In this document: one piece after another, positions 37,980-51,060 of the stretch
Layout of the letters: every line of letters starts with the position of its first letter
Position numbering within the stretch: position 1 is the stretch's first letter
Source: Megaleporinus macrocephalus
Taxonomy: Eukaryota > Chordata > Actinopteri > Characiformes > Anostomidae
DNA: 64,000 bases
Direction: 5' to 3'
NCBI GenBank assembly: GCA_021613375.1
Contig: CM038704.1
Location: forward strand, 8,917,059 to 8,981,058
Position numbers and translations under genes: made by a program
Notes under the pieces: generated by a model
What the model was told of the DNA's origin: nothing
Seen by the model: only the letters and a program-made list of their open reading frames with translations
Database searches by the model: none

Positions 37980-38172
37980 TATAGCATTTATATCTATAAA
38001 TCTAATCACTGCTTCATCTTACACCTAAAAGCTCAGTGACTACTGATTACCGTCTCTGTAGTCTTCACTGCAGTCTTCACTAAGTCCTAGATGAGAGCTA
38101 GATGTTGGATCAAGCCGAGGAAGGAAGATCAGGACCAGGCAGCTCCATGGACAGCTCCAATAACACTACCTG

Positions 38173-38208
<36 letters not shown>

Positions 38209-39271
38209 GAGATAGAGAGAGATGGATGGACAGATGGAAGGAAAACATCACTCAGACAGGGCACATAACGAGCATAACGAGGCAAGCTCCTACAGACACA
38301 ACCAGTTAGAAACAAAGACACATCACCTGATTATACAAACATTCAGTCTATATAGCATTTATATCTATAAATCTAATCACTGCTTCATCTTCATCACCTA
38401 AAGCCCAGTGACTACTGATTACCGTCTCTGCAGTCTTCACAAAGTCCTCGATGATGTACTGAAGGACTTGAGGACTAGATGTCGGATCAAGCTGACGCAG
38501 AAAGATTACGATCAGGCAGTTCCATGGACAGCTCCAATAACACTACCTGTAGATAGATAGATAGATAGATAGATAGAGAGATAGAGAGAGATGGATGGAC
38601 AGATGGAAGGAAAACATCACTCAGACAGGGCACATAACGAGCATAACGAGGCAAGCTCCTACAGACACAACCAGTTAGAAACAAAGACACATCACCTGAT
38701 TATACAAACATTCAGTCTATATAGCATTTATATCTATAAATCTAATCACTGCTTCATCTTACACCTAAAAGCCCAGTGACTACTGATTACCGTCTCTGCA
38801 GTCTTCACAAAGTCCTCGATGATGTACTGAAGGACTTGAGGACTAGATGTCGGATCAAGCTGACGCAGAAAGATTACGATCAGGCAGTTCCATGGACAGC
38901 TCCAATAACACTACCTGTATATAGATAGATAGGGAGAGAGAGAGAGATAGAGAGAGAGAGATGGATGGATGGATAAATGAAAGGAAAACATCCCTCAGAC
39001 AGGGCCAAACATAACAAGGCAAGCTCCTACAGACACAACCAGTGAGCAACAAAGAGACATCACCTGATTAAACAAACAATCCCTAATCACTGCTTCATCT
39101 TACTCCTAAAGCCTACTGATTACCATCTCTGCAGTCTTCACAAAGTCCTCGATGATGTACTAAAGGACCTGGAGTCTAGATGTTGGATCAAGCTGACGCA
39201 GGAAGATCAGGACCAGGCAGCTCCTTGGACAGCTGCAATAACACTACCTGTAGATAAATGGGTAGATAGAT

Positions 39272-39322
<51 letters not shown>

Positions 39323-39645
39323 TGGATAAATGAAAGGAAAACATCACTCATACAGGGCCAAACATAACGAGGCAAGCTCCTACAGACACAACCAGTTAGA
39401 AAAAAGACACATCACCTGATTATACAAACAATCCAGTCTATATAGCATTTATATCTATAAATCTAATCACAGCTTCATCTTACACCTAAAGCCCAGTGAC
39501 TACTGATTACCGTCTCTGCAGTCTTCACAAAGTCCACGAAGATGTACTGAAGGACTTGAGGACTAGATTTTGGATCAAGCAGATGTAGGAAGATCAGGAC
39601 CAGTCAGCTCCTTGGACAGCTGCAATAGCACTACCTGGAGAGAAA

Positions 39646-39697
<52 letters not shown>

Positions 39698-40460
39698 TGG
39701 ATACATGGAAGGAAAACATCACTCAGACAGGGCCAAACATAATGAGGCAAGCTCCTACAGACACAACCAGTCACAGCTTCATCTTACACCTAAAGTCCAG
39801 TGACTACTGATTACCGTCTCAGCAGTCTTCACAAAGTCCTCGATGATGTACTGAAGGACTAGATGTTGGACCAAGCTGATGCAGGAAGATCAGGACCAGG
39901 CAGCTCTGTGGACAGCTCCAATAACACGACCTGTAGATAAATGGATAGATAGATAGATAGTGAGAGAGAAAGAGAGAGAAAGAGAGATGGATGGATACAT
40001 GGATGGAAAACATCAATCAGACAGGGCCAAACATAACAAGGCAAGCTCCTACAGACACAACCAATGAGAAACAAAGACACATCACCTGATTAAACAAACA
40101 ATCAGTCTATATAGCATTTATATCTATAAATCTAATCACTGCTTCATCTTACACCTAAAGCCCAGTGACTGCTGATTACCGTCTCTGCAGTCTTCACAAA
40201 GTCCTCGATGATGTACTGAAGGACTTGGGGACTACATGTTCAGATCAGGACCAGGCAGCTCCCTGGACCGCTGCAATAGCACTACCTGGAGAGAGAAAGA
40301 GAGGGAGAGAGAGAGAAAGATAGAAAGAGAGAGATATATATAGACAGAGAGTGATAGAGAGATAGAGAGTAAGAGAGAAATATTGACAGACAGAGAGTGA
40401 AAGAGAGAAAGAAAGATATAGATAGACAGAGAGAGTGATAGAGAGAGAGAAAATAGGAAA
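37980..40460 (-). repeat. Monomer array with exon-like cores, unit 3
   Basis: Seven monomers, cores near 38.06 (degenerate), 38.43, 38.80, 39.14, 39.53, 39.83 and 40.19 kb, spaced about 300-390 bp. The core near 39.14 kb carries an in-frame TAG; the one near 39.53 kb reads LDPKSSPQ and YIFVDF. The others keep [15 protein letters not shown] and the GTAATC site. (GATA)n and (GA)n tracts sit just before each acceptor-like site, forming its pyrimidine tract on the minus strand. Confidence 0.85.
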
Positions 40461-40729
40461 GGGAGAGACTACAACACTAATAAATATCTTGTAAGTGTAC
40501 TGTACAATTGTGAAAGTATCCTGGAAATAAACAAATAAACAATTGGATAATAAACTAAACTAAATCATTACTTATCATTAAAACATACAATAACACATCA
40601 GATCATAAACCTAAATCCTAACAGAGTATTATAAAGTGTACTACACACTGAGCGTCCATCTATCAGAAATGTCTTCTGGGATGTAGGTTAACACTTAAAC
40701 GCTAGAGACCCTTTGCTGTTACACAATTC

Positions 40730-41335
40730 ATCAGTCATCTTCTGCCCTGTCCATCAACAGGAAGAGACCAACACAGGACCCCCACTGGGTAGATATTATT
40801 TAAATAGTGGTCCATTCTCAGCACAGTAGTGACCCTGACCTGGTAGTGTGTGTTGTTGTAGTAAAAGTGTATCAGGTACAGCAATACTAGACACCTCAGT
40901 GTCACTGCTGGGATGAGAAAAGACACTGTCCGGGTCAGAAATACACTAATGATAAAGAGGGGTGTCAAACTCAGTTCCTGGGGGGTCACAGCTCTGGTAC
41001 AGTTCAGTGTTCTCCCTCTTCTAACAGTATAGTTCCCCAAAGTCAGTCATTAGCTCCTGCTCAGTGTTCTAAGTAGTATCCCCTGCACGGGCTAAATCAG
41101 TTGTGCTACATAACAGAACCACAGAGCTGTGTAGAAGAGGGGGCGCAAAGACTGTCTTATATAAAGGTCCTGTTCTAACACAAGCTGCTCCAGCAAATTG
41201 GCTGATGAGCCGAAACAACTGTGCTAAACAGAAGAGAATGCTGTAGAAGGCAGTGCTGTGCTCCTCCAGGACTGCAGTCTGATACCTGTGGGAGAGATCT
41301 CCAGTCCTGGTGACCCACTGTCGTACGCAGTGTTA
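40730..41335. repeat. Dispersed repeat downstream of gene copy 3
   Basis: Counterpart of 14570-15200 and 27420-28055; a short deletion (CAGTGGATC region, near 41300) sets it apart. No gene seen. Confidence 0.55.
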
Positions 41336-41769
41336 TAAAATCCCTCCCCTGTTCTGACTAACCTGGATCAGGTGTGATGTGACAGTATTACTTTAACTGT
41401 GCAGGACAGTGGGTCAGCAGTTAAATCTGACCTATACTCTCTAAATGTACACATGTACTGACCGCTACATGTATGCAGTGCTCAATGTGCTTAAATGGTC
41501 TGCCACCCACACAGTATCTAATGTGTGGTGCTCCTATGGTGGTACCTCTCTGTGGATGGACAGGGTAGATGGTGGCTAGTAAACTGTACAGTAACAAATG
41601 GGCTACACTCAGTAACTGAAAACCCACAAAGTAAAATTTACAGATGGTACTTTTGACTAATAGCTGAAAACTCAGTGTACAATGCATTTAAAAGAAAACT
41701 TAACAAAACACCTAAATTCTACACCTATAAACTACAAATATTAATATTAAAAAAGGTAAATCAGGATTT

Positions 41770-44700
41770 TTAGGCATCCCGGAGCCTCAACAAGAGCTGC
41801 TGGATGTGCTTCTCCAAGCAGCTCCACAGAGCCAGAGCCAGGGATCCAGGATCCAGGTAGATGTGCTCCTCTCCACCAAAGATGTTGTCCAAAAGAAGCA
41901 GGGCCTCATGCTGACAGAGAACAAGTGTGTTAGCAACTGAGCAAAGCAAAACCACATACTAGAGAAAACACAAACATGGTTAATTCACATAGTTTCATTT
42001 GAAACACTAAAAAAACACTTCAACTGATGCTCATTTTTGGTATTAACGCTGTTGATGTGCATCCTACCTGAAGCAGGAGCAGATATTGCTCAGCCCTGGG
42101 CCTCCTTTCTGCAGTGAGAGGGCTAAAGGACGCAAACATGTCCATCAGCTGCCAGAGGAACCCTCCTGGAGTCTGGAATGGGTGAAGAGAAAAGAAAAGT
42201 GAGTAAACAATTTGTACTTTATCTGGGTTCTTAAGTTTATAGTAAGGTCTGACATGCTGCATGATGTATCTAGCTCTTAGGTCCCAACATAAAGTAACAC
42301 TTGGTTGTAAGACAGAGCAGAGTCTCTTACCGGAAAGATTGGAGGCCTTGCTGCCTGGAAGACTCCCATCAGCACCAATTCATAAACAACATCTATGAAA
42401 TTGAAGTGCTGGATCTAAGAGGATAAGAAGGATTAGTGTTCTAGACACATTCAGAGTGGTAAAGACCTGAAAGGTGAAGAGAGCGTGAACTCACCCCAAT
42501 TTGAGCCAGCTCTGCACGAATGGCTTCTCGATAAGAAGCATCCTGAGCAACAGCTATCAGGGAGTTATACGCCTGCTGGAAAGCTGGTACCTCCTGCAGA
42601 AGAATAAGATATGTTTGCCGGTTATTCATGAGATCACTCAGATAACACAGACCGAGCTTGTTTTAGGTGAATATTTTGTGTTACCCTGGCATTTCGAGCT
42701 GCCAGCCCTCCAAGAATGACCCTGCCAGCTATGGTGAGGTATTTGGAGTGATGGCTGTTGGTCAGAACAATCTGTAGAATGAAAACAAGAAAAGAAAAGG
42801 TTTGTCAGGCACTAGTGGATAAAGATACAGTTAGTGAGAAGGAAATTCATCTGCTAGACGTACAGTGAAAGCCTGGCGCAGGGCGGAAAGCTTCAGAGGA
42901 AAGCTGGAAGTCCCCTTGGCTGTAAAGTAGTAACTGGGGCAAAGAAGATTATTTTCTATATAAACAAAACTAGCTGTTACCTCTATTTGACAGAGCAAAC
43001 AGATAAAAATTAAATACTTACTGCAGAGCGGGCACCTGATGAGCCTCAGGTGGGACAGCTCCAAATGCCTGAAATGTCAAACACGCAGGACTTAATAATG
43101 ATAAACAAAACTGCTGAAATGGCCATCAGAGCTCATAAGAGCGGTGTTGATAGTCTTACCCCAGGAGCACTTTGGATGGAGGATACTATCTATAAACACC
43201 AAATATGCAGTAGGATGGGTTTAATTAAAATAGGACAGAGCAATGAGTAATATAGGACACATAGGTTGACCTGAACAACAAAACCATTAATGTATTGTAT
43301 TTGATTTGAATAATCTTTCTTTGCTCATTGAGAAAACATCACATGATGTTTCTAAAACGTCTCTTAAGCACATAAATGCACTGTACTGAGAAATAAAACT
43401 AATTAATAAGAGCAATACTAGCCTTACCTGGGCAGGAGACAGTGGCTCGGGCTGAAGCTCTTGTGGCGTTAAAGTAGTCACTGATGGACTTCTAGGAGAC
43501 GATGTGGGGGGGCTCTGAGGAGACATATCTCTGGCTCCCTATAACACCAAGTATATAGTGCATATTACTTAAAAATAAATCTATTTAAAATATAGTTAGA
43601 ATTGATAAGAGCAGTGTTCATGGCCTTACCTCAGCAGCACTCTGGGAGGGGGACAGGGGCTCAGGCTGAAACTCTTGTGGTGGCAGAGGCGTTAAAGGAG
43701 CCACTGATGGAGCCCTAGGAGATGATGTGGGGGGGCTCTGAGGAGAGATATCTTCAGTTTCCTATAAAACCAAATACAAAGTACATATAACTTAAAAACA
43801 GAACTGTTTCAAATATAGTAAAAACTGATATAATCAGTGTTTATAGCTTTACCGCAAAAACACTCTGAATAGAGGATGGTGTTTCTCCTTCTTGAGGTGT
43901 TGAAGGAGCTGGAGATGGTGTGGAGGGGCTCTGAGAAGACATATCTTCAGCCTCCTAACCCACAAAATATGTAATACACATTACTTAGAAACAAATCTAT
44001 TGAAAATGAAGTTAGAATCGATAAGAGCAGTGTTCATGGCCTTACCTCAGCAGCACTCTGGGTGGGGGACAGGGGCTCAGGCTGAAACTCTTGTGGTGGC
44101 AGAAGTGTTAAAGGAGCCACTGACGGAGCCCTAGGAGACGATGTGGGGGGGCTCTGAGGAGACATATCTTCAGTTGCCTATAAAACCAAATACCAAGTAC
44201 ATATTACTTAAAATAGAACTGTTTCAAATATAGTAAAAACTGATATAATCAGTGTTTATAGCTTTACCTCAAGAACACTCTGAATAGAGGACAGTGTTTC
44301 TTCTTCTTGAGGTATTGAAGGAGCTGGAGATGGCGTGGAGGGGCTCTGAGGAGACATATCTTCAGCCCCCTAACCCACAAAATATGTAATACACATTACT
44401 TAGAAACAAATCTATTGAAAATGAAGTTAGAATCGATAAGAGCAGTGTTTATGGCCTTACCTCGGCAGCACTCTGGGTGGAACACAGTGGCTCCTGTTGT
44501 GGCAGAAGTGTTAAAGGAGCCACTGATGGAGCCCTAGGAGACGATGTGGGGGGGCTCTGAGGACACGTATCTTCAGTTGCCTATTAAACCAAATACAAAG
44601 TACATATTACTTAAGATAGAACTGTTTCAAATGTAGTCAAAACTGATATAATCAGTGTTTATAGCTTTACCTCAAGAACACTCTGAATAGAGGACAGTGT

Positions 44701-46310
44701 TTCTCCTTCTTGAGGTGTTGAACGAGCTGGTGATGGCGTGGAGGGGCTCTGAGGAGACATATCTTCAGCCTCCTAACCCACAAAATATGTAATGCACATT
44801 ACTTAGAAACAAATCTATTGAAAATGAAGTTAGAATCGATAAGAGCAGTGTCCATGGCCTTACCTCAGCAGCACTCTGGGTGGGGGACAGTGGCTCAGGC
44901 TGAAACTCTTGTGGTGGCAGAGGCATTAAAGGAGTCACTGATGGAGTTCTAGGAGATGGTGTGGGGGAGGTCTGAGGAGACATATCTTCAGTTGCCTATA
45001 ACACCAAATATAAAATGCATATTACTTAAAAACAGAACTGTTTCACATGAAGTCAAAACTGATATAATCAGTGTTTATAGCTTTACCTCAAGAACACTCT
45101 GAATAGAGGATGATGTTTCTCCTTCTTTGGGTTTCGAAGGAGCTGTAGATTGTGTGGGGTGGCTATGAGGAGACATATCTTCAGCCTCCTAACCCACAAA
45201 ATACGTAATACACATTATTTAGAAACAAATATATTTAAAATGAAATTAGAATCGATAAGGGCAGTGTTCATGGCCTTACCTCAGCAGCACTCTGAATAGA
45301 GGATGGTGGTTCTCCTTCTTCAGGCACAAGTTGTGGCTGAGGTGTTGAAGGAGCATGGTGAAGTATACTGGCCACAGTAGCTATAAAAAAGGAGAAGGAA
45401 AAAAGGAAAAAGCTATATAAAGGGAGAATATTTTACAAAAACATATAACTGTTGAATATTAAAATACAAGTAATGCACAAAATGCAATTCCTACATTGTT
45501 TTTTTATATATGTTTACCCTTTAATGTAAATGTTACGTTTTAATGCTGGAAGAACTCATTAGGGTTTTGGGGCCGTGTTACTAAAACTTCCTCTCATTTT
45601 TTTCTCATTAAGATTTCACAGGACAGGATAAGACTATTAAGAAATGTTTAAATGTGTAAATAATATTTGCTATATTTTAATATACATCTTTTTACAAATA
45701 CCAATTATTTTATATTATTACAAAAAGCAATTAACATCTTAATTAAGGAATTTTATCTTAATTCACAGCAGATCCAGCTAGGAAATCTTAAACAACCATG
45801 GGAGTAGGAAATTAACTGTGGGGTCTGTTACTAAGCAACAGATTACACACACACCCGTATGTAAATGTAAACAAGTGGCCCGTTCCTCACACTTCTGTCA
45901 CTTTTTACAGTTTAGCTAGCTCAAGACTACAAATGTAGAAGTTTTAGCTTAATAAATAATTAGCTAGTAATAATAAATAATAAATTAATTATGCATTTCA
46001 GACTCATTTAAATAAAAACATCTAACGTAGCTACTCACTAGCATATTAGCTAACGTAGCGTAGTGTTAATAAAACATATATACAATATTTAAATCTATTT
46101 AAAGCTCTCTCTTGTGTCTGTACCTTCGTCGACAGTTGCTTCTTGGTCATCCTCTAACTCTCTGGTTCTCTGCTGCTGATTTTTACGGCTGTAGAAATAA
46201 TAAAAAGTTCCAGCGGCGACGGCTGCCCCGGCAGCAGCGCCGGCCACAAACAGCAAGGGGCGCCACTGCTTCCCAGATGAAGCGAGAGAGCGAAAAACGA
46301 AAGACTGCAT
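41770..46310 (-). CDS. Mitoguardin-like protein, copy 3 (19 exons)
   Basis: Exons: 46124-46310, 45280-45380, 45087-45188, 44864-44995, 44671-44772, 44461-44580, 44268-44369, 44046-44177, 43853-43954, 43630-43761, 43428-43538, 43160-43189, 43022-43068, 42864-42933, 42685-42771, 42495-42593, 42331-42414, 42068-42172, 41770-41910. All lengths equal those of copy 1, giving 661 residues without a break. Differences are few: MQSF at the start, ATVDE in exon 1, PARSTP in exon 5, FQQAYNSL in exon 16, WSCLEK in exon 19. Domain order is as in copy 1: N-terminal membrane segment, SP-rich repeats, mitoguardin-like C-terminal region. With copy 1 it is the best candidate for a working gene. Confidence 0.85.
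43630..45188 (-). repeat. Amplified exon pair within copy 3
   Basis: Four A/B pairs in the same order as in copies 1 and 2, including the 120-nt variant B exon at 44461-44580. Confidence 0.9.
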
Positions 46311-46660
46311 CAGTGCAGGAGAAGAAAGAAATGTTGAGAGTTCAGAAGAAATACAGCTGGTCTGTAGAAAGAGCTTAAATCGACTGAAGATCAGCGACTT
46401 TTCTAGACTTTTTTGAACGTTCTGAGTGTTTGAATCACAACTTGTTTACAAATGTTTACATTCGTCTGGTCTCACTGGAAACAGAATTAAGAACGAATGA
46501 TGCGCACGGTCCGGATCTACTGCACTAAAAGCAGAAACTATATTAACACAAAGTGAAGAATAATCAAGTAACTAAACAAGCTTCCCAAGCTATATACTTA
46601 ACTAAAATGTAAAATTGAAAGTATTGTTTTTCTTAGTGTCATCTAAAGCTTAAGTTCAAT

Positions 46661-47755
46661 TGTAAGGATTCGAGGAGACTTTATTATCATTCGCAACACA
46701 TGTGGTACATGAGAGTACACAAGGTCCCAGAAATACCAGTATAAAATACAACAAATAAAATATAAATATAAAAAGTGGCAGTAACCTGGATCACAGGTGT
46801 AGGTAAAGTATATAGTAGAGTGTATGTGGTAAATACAGCAAAAATGTTCTGGATAAAATGAGTTTAAGAGTCTCACAGATTCTGGAATGAAGCTGTTTCT
46901 TAGTCTGGTAGTTTTACACTCCGCAACCTCCTGCCCGATGGTAGCAGGACAAAATGCATGTGTGCTGGGTGTGTGGGCATGATGCAGGTGGACCTCTTCC
47001 TGCATCTGGAGGTGTAGATGTCCATTGTGGTGGGGAGGCTGACCCCAACAATCCTCTGTGCAGCCTTCATCACCCTCTGCGGAGCTTTCCTCTCTGCAGC
47101 AGAGCAGCTTCCTCGCCACGCATTAATGCTGGAGAGCACAGGACACTCTGCAACACACCTGTAGAAGAAGGTAAGGACTGAGCTCCCTAGTCCAGCACGC
47201 ATCAGCTGCCTGAGGAAGTAGAGCCGCTGATGTTCCTTCCTGATCAGATTGGAAGTGTTGTTGGCCAGGTGAGGTTATTACTCAGGCGCACACCCAAGTA
47301 CCTGTAGCTGGAGACCACTTCCACTGGGGTGGATGTCTCGGCACCTTCTGAAGTCCACAATCATCTCCTTTATCTTTTTCATTTTGATGCAGAGATTGTT
47401 CTCTGTGCCTGTAGCCAGATTCATCACTGTCTGTTATGCATCTAGCCACTGCCGTGTCGTCTATAAACTTTACAATATGTGAGCAGTGTGAACAGGAGGG
47501 GGCTCAACACACAGCCCTGAGGGGAGCCACTGCTAAGGATTATGGTGGAGGAGATCTTCACAGACTGTTGGTCAGGAAGTCTAGGACCCAATTGCAGAGG
47601 AAGGAGTTTAGTCCAAGTGAAAAGAGTTTATTTACTAGGGTCTGGGGAAACATGGTGTTGAAGGCAGACGTGAAGTCCACAAAGAGCATGCGGACGTAGG
47701 AATTCCTCTGCTCCTGGTGGGTGAGGGCAGTGTGCACCACAGAGGAGATTAAGCA
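46661..47755 (-). mobile_element. Truncated Rex1/CR1-type LINE, unit 3 only
   Basis: Minus-strand fragments match the reverse transcriptase and C-terminal region of Rex1/CR1-type elements: [34 protein letters not shown], then TTRLRNSFIPESVRLLNSF near the 3' end. Frames are broken, so it is dead. It interrupts sequence that is continuous at 20.53 kb (unit 1) and 33.40 kb (unit 2). The precise clade is inferred from these motifs only. Confidence 0.85.
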
Positions 47756-49482
47756 CCTTAATTTTGGAGATTAAATTTGAAAATCTGTTTTAATAACTAA
47801 AACGTTTTGCTGGTAAAATAAGTAATGAGGAACTATTATTCTAATTTTTAATGGTGATAATTTTATTTTATGGTCTATTAGATTTGCATGTTTTGATATT
47901 CTCAAACCACAATATTGTTTTCATACTGTACATCTGTATTCACCCTGTATTCACACTGTTAGAGCTCTTTTGTCTTTAAGCTCCGTCTCCTAATAAGCCC
48001 AGTTTGCCCTGATTTGCTCGGCCACTCTGTGCTGATCGGTCAACCACCAAAGGTTCTGTCTCTACACGACTTTCAGGCTTGGTGTGAGGGTTTGCGGGTA
48101 GGTTATAGATAGGAGGGCCATAAAGATTGTGTTATGAGATGATGTCACCTTGTAACAGAAAAGAGGTGGCATTTCAGGCAGCTGAGTAAAGTGGTTTCTG
48201 TGGGTTTCTCCTTTTGGTAAGATTTATAATGTTAGAGAATGTTTATATGCACAAAAAGCTACATGTGTTTGTATGTACCAATAAACAATTTTATAATTCG
48301 TTTACATCTCAATCACTGAATCATGCAGACATTTTGGAATTCCTTGTTATGTCTTTTATCAAGGGGTAACAAAGACTGGGAAACAAAACTGGTTTTCTTA
48401 AAACCAGCTTTTCAGAAAAGGGCTCAGAATATCAAACATTTACAAAACAATAATCCCAAAGTCAGACAAGAGGGCCTCGAGTCACTCACAGTTGTCTGCT
48501 TAAAGCGAGGATGAGTTCGAGTTGACCTTGTTTTCGGAAATATTTCATCACGGTGGCTCTCGGTCTCATATATTCTCTTTGGTTATACTCGAGTTGCTCG
48601 TCTCGCCTCTCTTTATGCTCTTGGAGTGCCTCAGGGAGGTCAAACAATAACATGCAACCCTAGTAAATGATGTCTGACCACAGGAGGCACTGCTAGACTG
48701 AGGGGGAAATTATTTCCAACCACAATTATGTACATAAACCTGAAAGTGGGTGGACGTGTTTGACAGACTGATTGGTCTGATTTAAAATATGTCTTAAAAC
48801 ATTAAAGTAAGCTAATGTAAAAATAAAGAATTACTAGAACTGATTCAGTTATCACATTTGCAACAGAGCAGAATTAATTTAGAATTATTTAATTTATTAT
48901 AGTGTATTGAGAAAGATAGCAAGAGAGAGAGAGAGAAAGAGAAAGAGAGGGTGGGTGAAGTTTATGTCACATTTTTGGGACCAAAACATATAAATACACT
49001 CATTTTGTTGGGACTGTAAACTGCTCCTCACAATGTAAAGTATTACATTTTAAAGTCAAGCTGAGGGTAAAACTAACAAACTAAAGGTGAAGCTGGTGAA
49101 ACAGGTGTATTCTGGTAATGAGGGCCTCTGGTGGCCAGATAGAGGAATGACATGAGTGATCGTAATAGAAAAGCTCCTCTATATTTAATAAAAAATAAGT
49201 GTTTTAAAAACTTTTCTAGGCCACGTCAGACAAAGAAATGTTACAGGACAGTAAAATTAGAGGGTGGCCAGGGCATGACTGATATATCTGATATATATTG
49301 TTTCGTTTCTTGTTTAATAAATCAAAGAAATATGGCCCTCAGCGTCCAGGTCAGGTCTTTCCTGTGACTTGGCAAAATATATATTCAAAAGTCCAGTTTG
49401 GAGGGGCAAGTTTGTAGACCCACCAGACTCTGAATGCTTGTCGTCCCATTGGTACACTACTCATATAAGACTCTAGGCCTAA
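47756..49482. other. Unit 3 tail, no gene
   Basis: The first 0.8 kb continues the region upstream of the mitoguardin-like gene with more divergence than between units 1 and 2. The part from 48.58 kb on matches 8.26-9.40 kb. No open frame of interest. Confidence 0.6.

Positions 49483-49510
<28 letters not shown>
49483..49510. repeat. (CA)n microsatellite
   Basis: About 14 AC dinucleotides in the tail of unit 3. Confidence 0.95.
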
Positions 49511-49513
<3 letters not shown>

Positions 49514-49799
49514 CACCTCACCTAAGAGGCTGATGTTGATATATATTATTTGGTCTGTCTCCCTCAAACCACTTGTGAACTTTTGAGCTGTTGCTACCTT
49601 AAGATCCCTCCTGTAGCTTCACTCATTAGGCAGGGTCTAACAACTAGTCCTAACATTATTTTCATAGTCCTACAAGGTGGGGGCGATGTCGTAGAGCAGC
49701 CAAACTCAATACTACTCTTCCTCGCTCATCTTTGGAGAGAGACCACTATAAAAACACCACTGATCAGATATTATTTGCATGGTTGAGCATTGTGATACT

Positions 49800-50122
49800 G
49801 ATCATATTCTCTGTTTTTTGTAATTAGTTAACTATATTAAACTTATCTTTTAATATTTCTTTCCAAACTCTTTTATCTGTTTTCCCATTTTGTGGTGTTA
49901 TGAAAAATCAGCATATAAACATATGTGTCAATTCAGCTTCCAGTAGAATTAATCTGCCCATTCACTCTTCATAAGCAGTATTTCAGATTATTATTATTAT
50001 ATTTTAAAAATCTATGAATTGGCAACCCAAACCATAACTTCACAGGACAGGACAAAAAACCTTCTTAACTGAACAATTTATGAACAATTTTGGCTCATAT
50101 TTTAGCTGCACATAGGTTGCTG

Positions 50123-50210
<88 letters not shown>

Positions 50211-51060
50211 TTATTCGCAATTTACAATGAATCAGGTAATAAATATATTGCTTCTTTTGCTTATATTATCTATCTATGTGGATCTATTGCACTTAAAGCT
50301 TAAAGGATAAATAAACAGCAACAATAACTTTATTAACACAAAGTAAAGGACTATCAAATAAATAAACAAAATATGCAAATTATATATATCAGAAATCACA
50401 AACATCATAATCAAACATTGAGAGATTCTGAATACATTGTAAAGCTATGGATACTTTTTGCTGAAAATATCTGAAAGTAAATTTAAATGTTTTGCTATTC
50501 TTATAATTTTTATTTCGAAGGGTGCTATCTAGTCTCCATTTCCTTTGGATCAATGATTTTTCGGGAATCATATTTGCTTTATTTTTATGGATAAAATGTT
50601 TTGCAGATAAAATAAAAAAAATACAGATGTCATCTTATACTCGTTTTGAATGTTCATAATCTTTTCGGGGGCCTGTTAGATTCATGAGCTTAAATTAGTC
50701 CAAAACCCAATATTTTTCTCATACTGTACATCTATAATTCACTGTAAAACGCTGTGATAGAGCTCCTTGGATCTTAGGCAAAGCCTCAAGGTGATCCCAG
50801 TGTACTGGGTCCACTCAGCCAGTCTGTTCTGAATGGTCAACCACCAGAGCAGCTCCAACGTGGTTTCTAGTAGATGTGCTGGGTTGTGTAAGGCTGTAAG
50901 TAACAAGCTTGCATGTAGGCAATAAGGCTTGTGTTACGAGATGACATCACCTTGTACCTTAGAAAAGAGCTGGAACTCTTTTTACAAAAGAGAATTACAG
51001 TAATTTTATTAAGAGATATGCTTTGCTGTAGATTTGCTGTAATAAGTCGTATAGGTTAAA
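49800..51060 (-). repeat. Gene-less decayed fourth array unit
   Basis: The first part resembles the start of a unit (AATTCACTCTTCATAAG and ATTTCAGATTATT motifs of 12.33 kb appear in changed form at 49.96 kb). After an AT tract, the sequence from 50.28 kb resembles the region upstream of the gene at 20.38-20.95 kb: GATCTATTGCACTTAAAGC, TATTAACACAAAGTAAAG, GAGCTCCTTGGATCTTA, GGTCAACCACCAGAG all have close counterparts. Everything between, including the gene, is missing. Identity is far lower than among units 1-3, so this unit is old. Confidence 0.75.
50124..50205. repeat. (AT)n microsatellite
   Basis: About 41 TA dinucleotides, lying at or near the point where the fourth unit lost its gene. 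Confidence 0.97.

Larger units (their letters stand above)
37089..49800 (-). repeat. Tandem array unit 3
   Basis: Third unit. It has the same gene and downstream blocks but a larger monomer array (7 monomers), no L2-like LINE, a different LINE at 46661-47755, and a tail (48.5-49.7 kb) that keeps sequence replaced in units 1 and 2 but present in 'unit 0' at 8.26-9.40 kb. Confidence 0.92.
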
